Part shown: positions 5,428 through 5,734 of the stretch, in pieces
Layout: every line of letters begins with the position of its first letter
Position numbering within the stretch: position 1 is the first letter of the stretch
Assembly (NCBI GenBank): GCA_030632545.1
Contig: DAOVUO010000199.1
Span: 1-5,734 of the forward strand
Direction of reading: 5' to 3'
Length of the DNA stretch: 5,734 nt
Source of the DNA: Bacteroidales bacterium
GTDB lineage: Bacteria > Bacteroidota > Bacteroidia > Bacteroidales > DYOH01
Program-made: the position numbers and the translations under genes
The notes under the pieces: generated by a model
Told to the model about the DNA's origin: nothing
Database searches by the model: none
Seen by the model: only the letters and a program-made list of their open reading frames with translations

Positions 5428-5450
5428 CCTGCCCCGAATATCGGGGAAGG
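5428..5450 (+). promoter_or_regulatory. GC-rich hairpin just upstream of the glycosyltransferase start
   Basis: CCCCGA-ATA-TCGGGG (5432-5446) is a perfect 6-bp stem with a 3-nt loop, extended by CCT/AGG across one G-A mismatch. It is among the most GC-rich segments of the window and ends 16 bases before the ATG at 5467. No T-run follows, so it is more likely a leader structure affecting translation or stability, or a remnant of a dispersed palindromic repeat, than a terminator. Confidence 0.5.
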
Positions 5451-5466
5451 ACTAAATTTAGATAGC

Positions 5467-5734
5467 ATGATAAACGATAAAATAATAGCTGTTGTTTTAC
5501 CTGCGTATAATGCAGCAAAAACACTTGAGCAAACTTATAACGAAATACCTTTTGATATTGTTGACGAAATAATTTTAACTGATGATAAAAGCTCAGATGA
5601 AACTATTCAAGTAGCCAAAAAACTAGGAATAAAGCATATAATTGCTCATGAAAAAAACAAAGGATATGGCGGAAATCAAAAATCATGTTATAATAAAGCA
5701 CTTGAATTAAATGCTGATATTGTAGTAATGCTAC
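5467..5734 (+). CDS. family 2 glycosyltransferase, N-terminal part (runs off window)
   Basis: The 89 codons visible start at ATG 5467 and run to the window edge without a stop. The protein opens with the GT-A nucleotide-binding pattern of family 2 glycosyltransferases: IIAVVLPAYNAAKTLEQTY (6-24), VDEIILTDDKSSDETIQVA (32-50, with the Asp39-Asp40 pair and Ser-Ser), HEKNKGYGGNQKSCYNKALE (61-80), and ADIVVML (83-89), cut just before where the metal-binding acidic motif is expected. It resembles dolichyl-phosphate-sugar-synthase-like enzymes, which transfer a sugar from a nucleotide donor to a lipid carrier or a polysaccharide. Donor and acceptor cannot be told from this fragment. No membrane segment is seen in the visible part. 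The leader contains a GC-rich hairpin; no Shine-Dalgarno sequence lies at normal spacing (AAGGA at 5447-5451 is 15 nt away). It may begin a surface-polysaccharide gene set downstream. Confidence 0.9.
   Translation, partial: MINDKIIAVVLPAYNAAKTLEQTYNEIPFDIVDEIILTDDKSSDETIQVAKKLGIKHIIAHEKNKGYGGNQKSCYNKALELNADIVVML

Overview
The window is AT-rich (roughly one-third G+C by eye) and looks like the chromosome of a Bacteroidetes bacterium. Three things point there. There are no Shine-Dalgarno sequences in front of the genes. Several promoters match the Bacteroidetes pattern TAnnTTTG with an upstream TTG about 20 bases away. The gene content also fits: two AAA ATPases with a DUF4143 C-terminus, a DUF4384-type exported protein ending its signal peptide in ...FSQ, and degenerate 7-bp intergenic repeats. 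No rRNA, tRNA, CRISPR array, transposase or phage gene is visible.

Layout: (1) 54-857 (+) is an unrecognised protein with an acidic, repeat-containing disordered N-terminus. (2) 857-1175 is a non-coding block of heptamer arrays, a hairpin and a separate 16-bp inverted repeat. (3) 1176-2366 (-) is an AAA/DUF4143 ATPase. (4) 2367-2689 is a divergent regulatory region with two palindromic operator-like sites, an inverted repeat and a good promoter for the next gene. (5) 2690-3625 (+) is an exported FlgT_N-like/DUF4384 protein. (6) 3626-3798 holds three 26-bp direct repeats at an exact 33-bp period, the last one built into a promoter. (7) 3799-5169 (+) is a second, only distantly similar AAA/DUF4143 ATPase, probably starting at TTG and carrying an intact PD-(D/E)XK-like motif. 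(8) 5170-5466 begins with a second heptamer array directly on the stop codon and ends with a GC-rich hairpin. (9) 5467 to the edge (+) is the N-terminus of a family 2 glycosyltransferase.

The genes do not form an operon; each has its own promoter-like sequence and the orientations are mixed. The most notable pattern is regulatory. Both ATPase genes, on opposite strands and with different sequence motifs, have a palindrome in the promoter spacer and further copies at 33-bp steps upstream, about three helical turns. This suggests each is controlled by a DNA-binding protein acting on one helical face, but no regulator is encoded here. A second pattern is that both heptamer arrays begin on the G of a TAG stop codon. 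I see no convincing complete new system; the DNA-level structure is what deserves follow-up.
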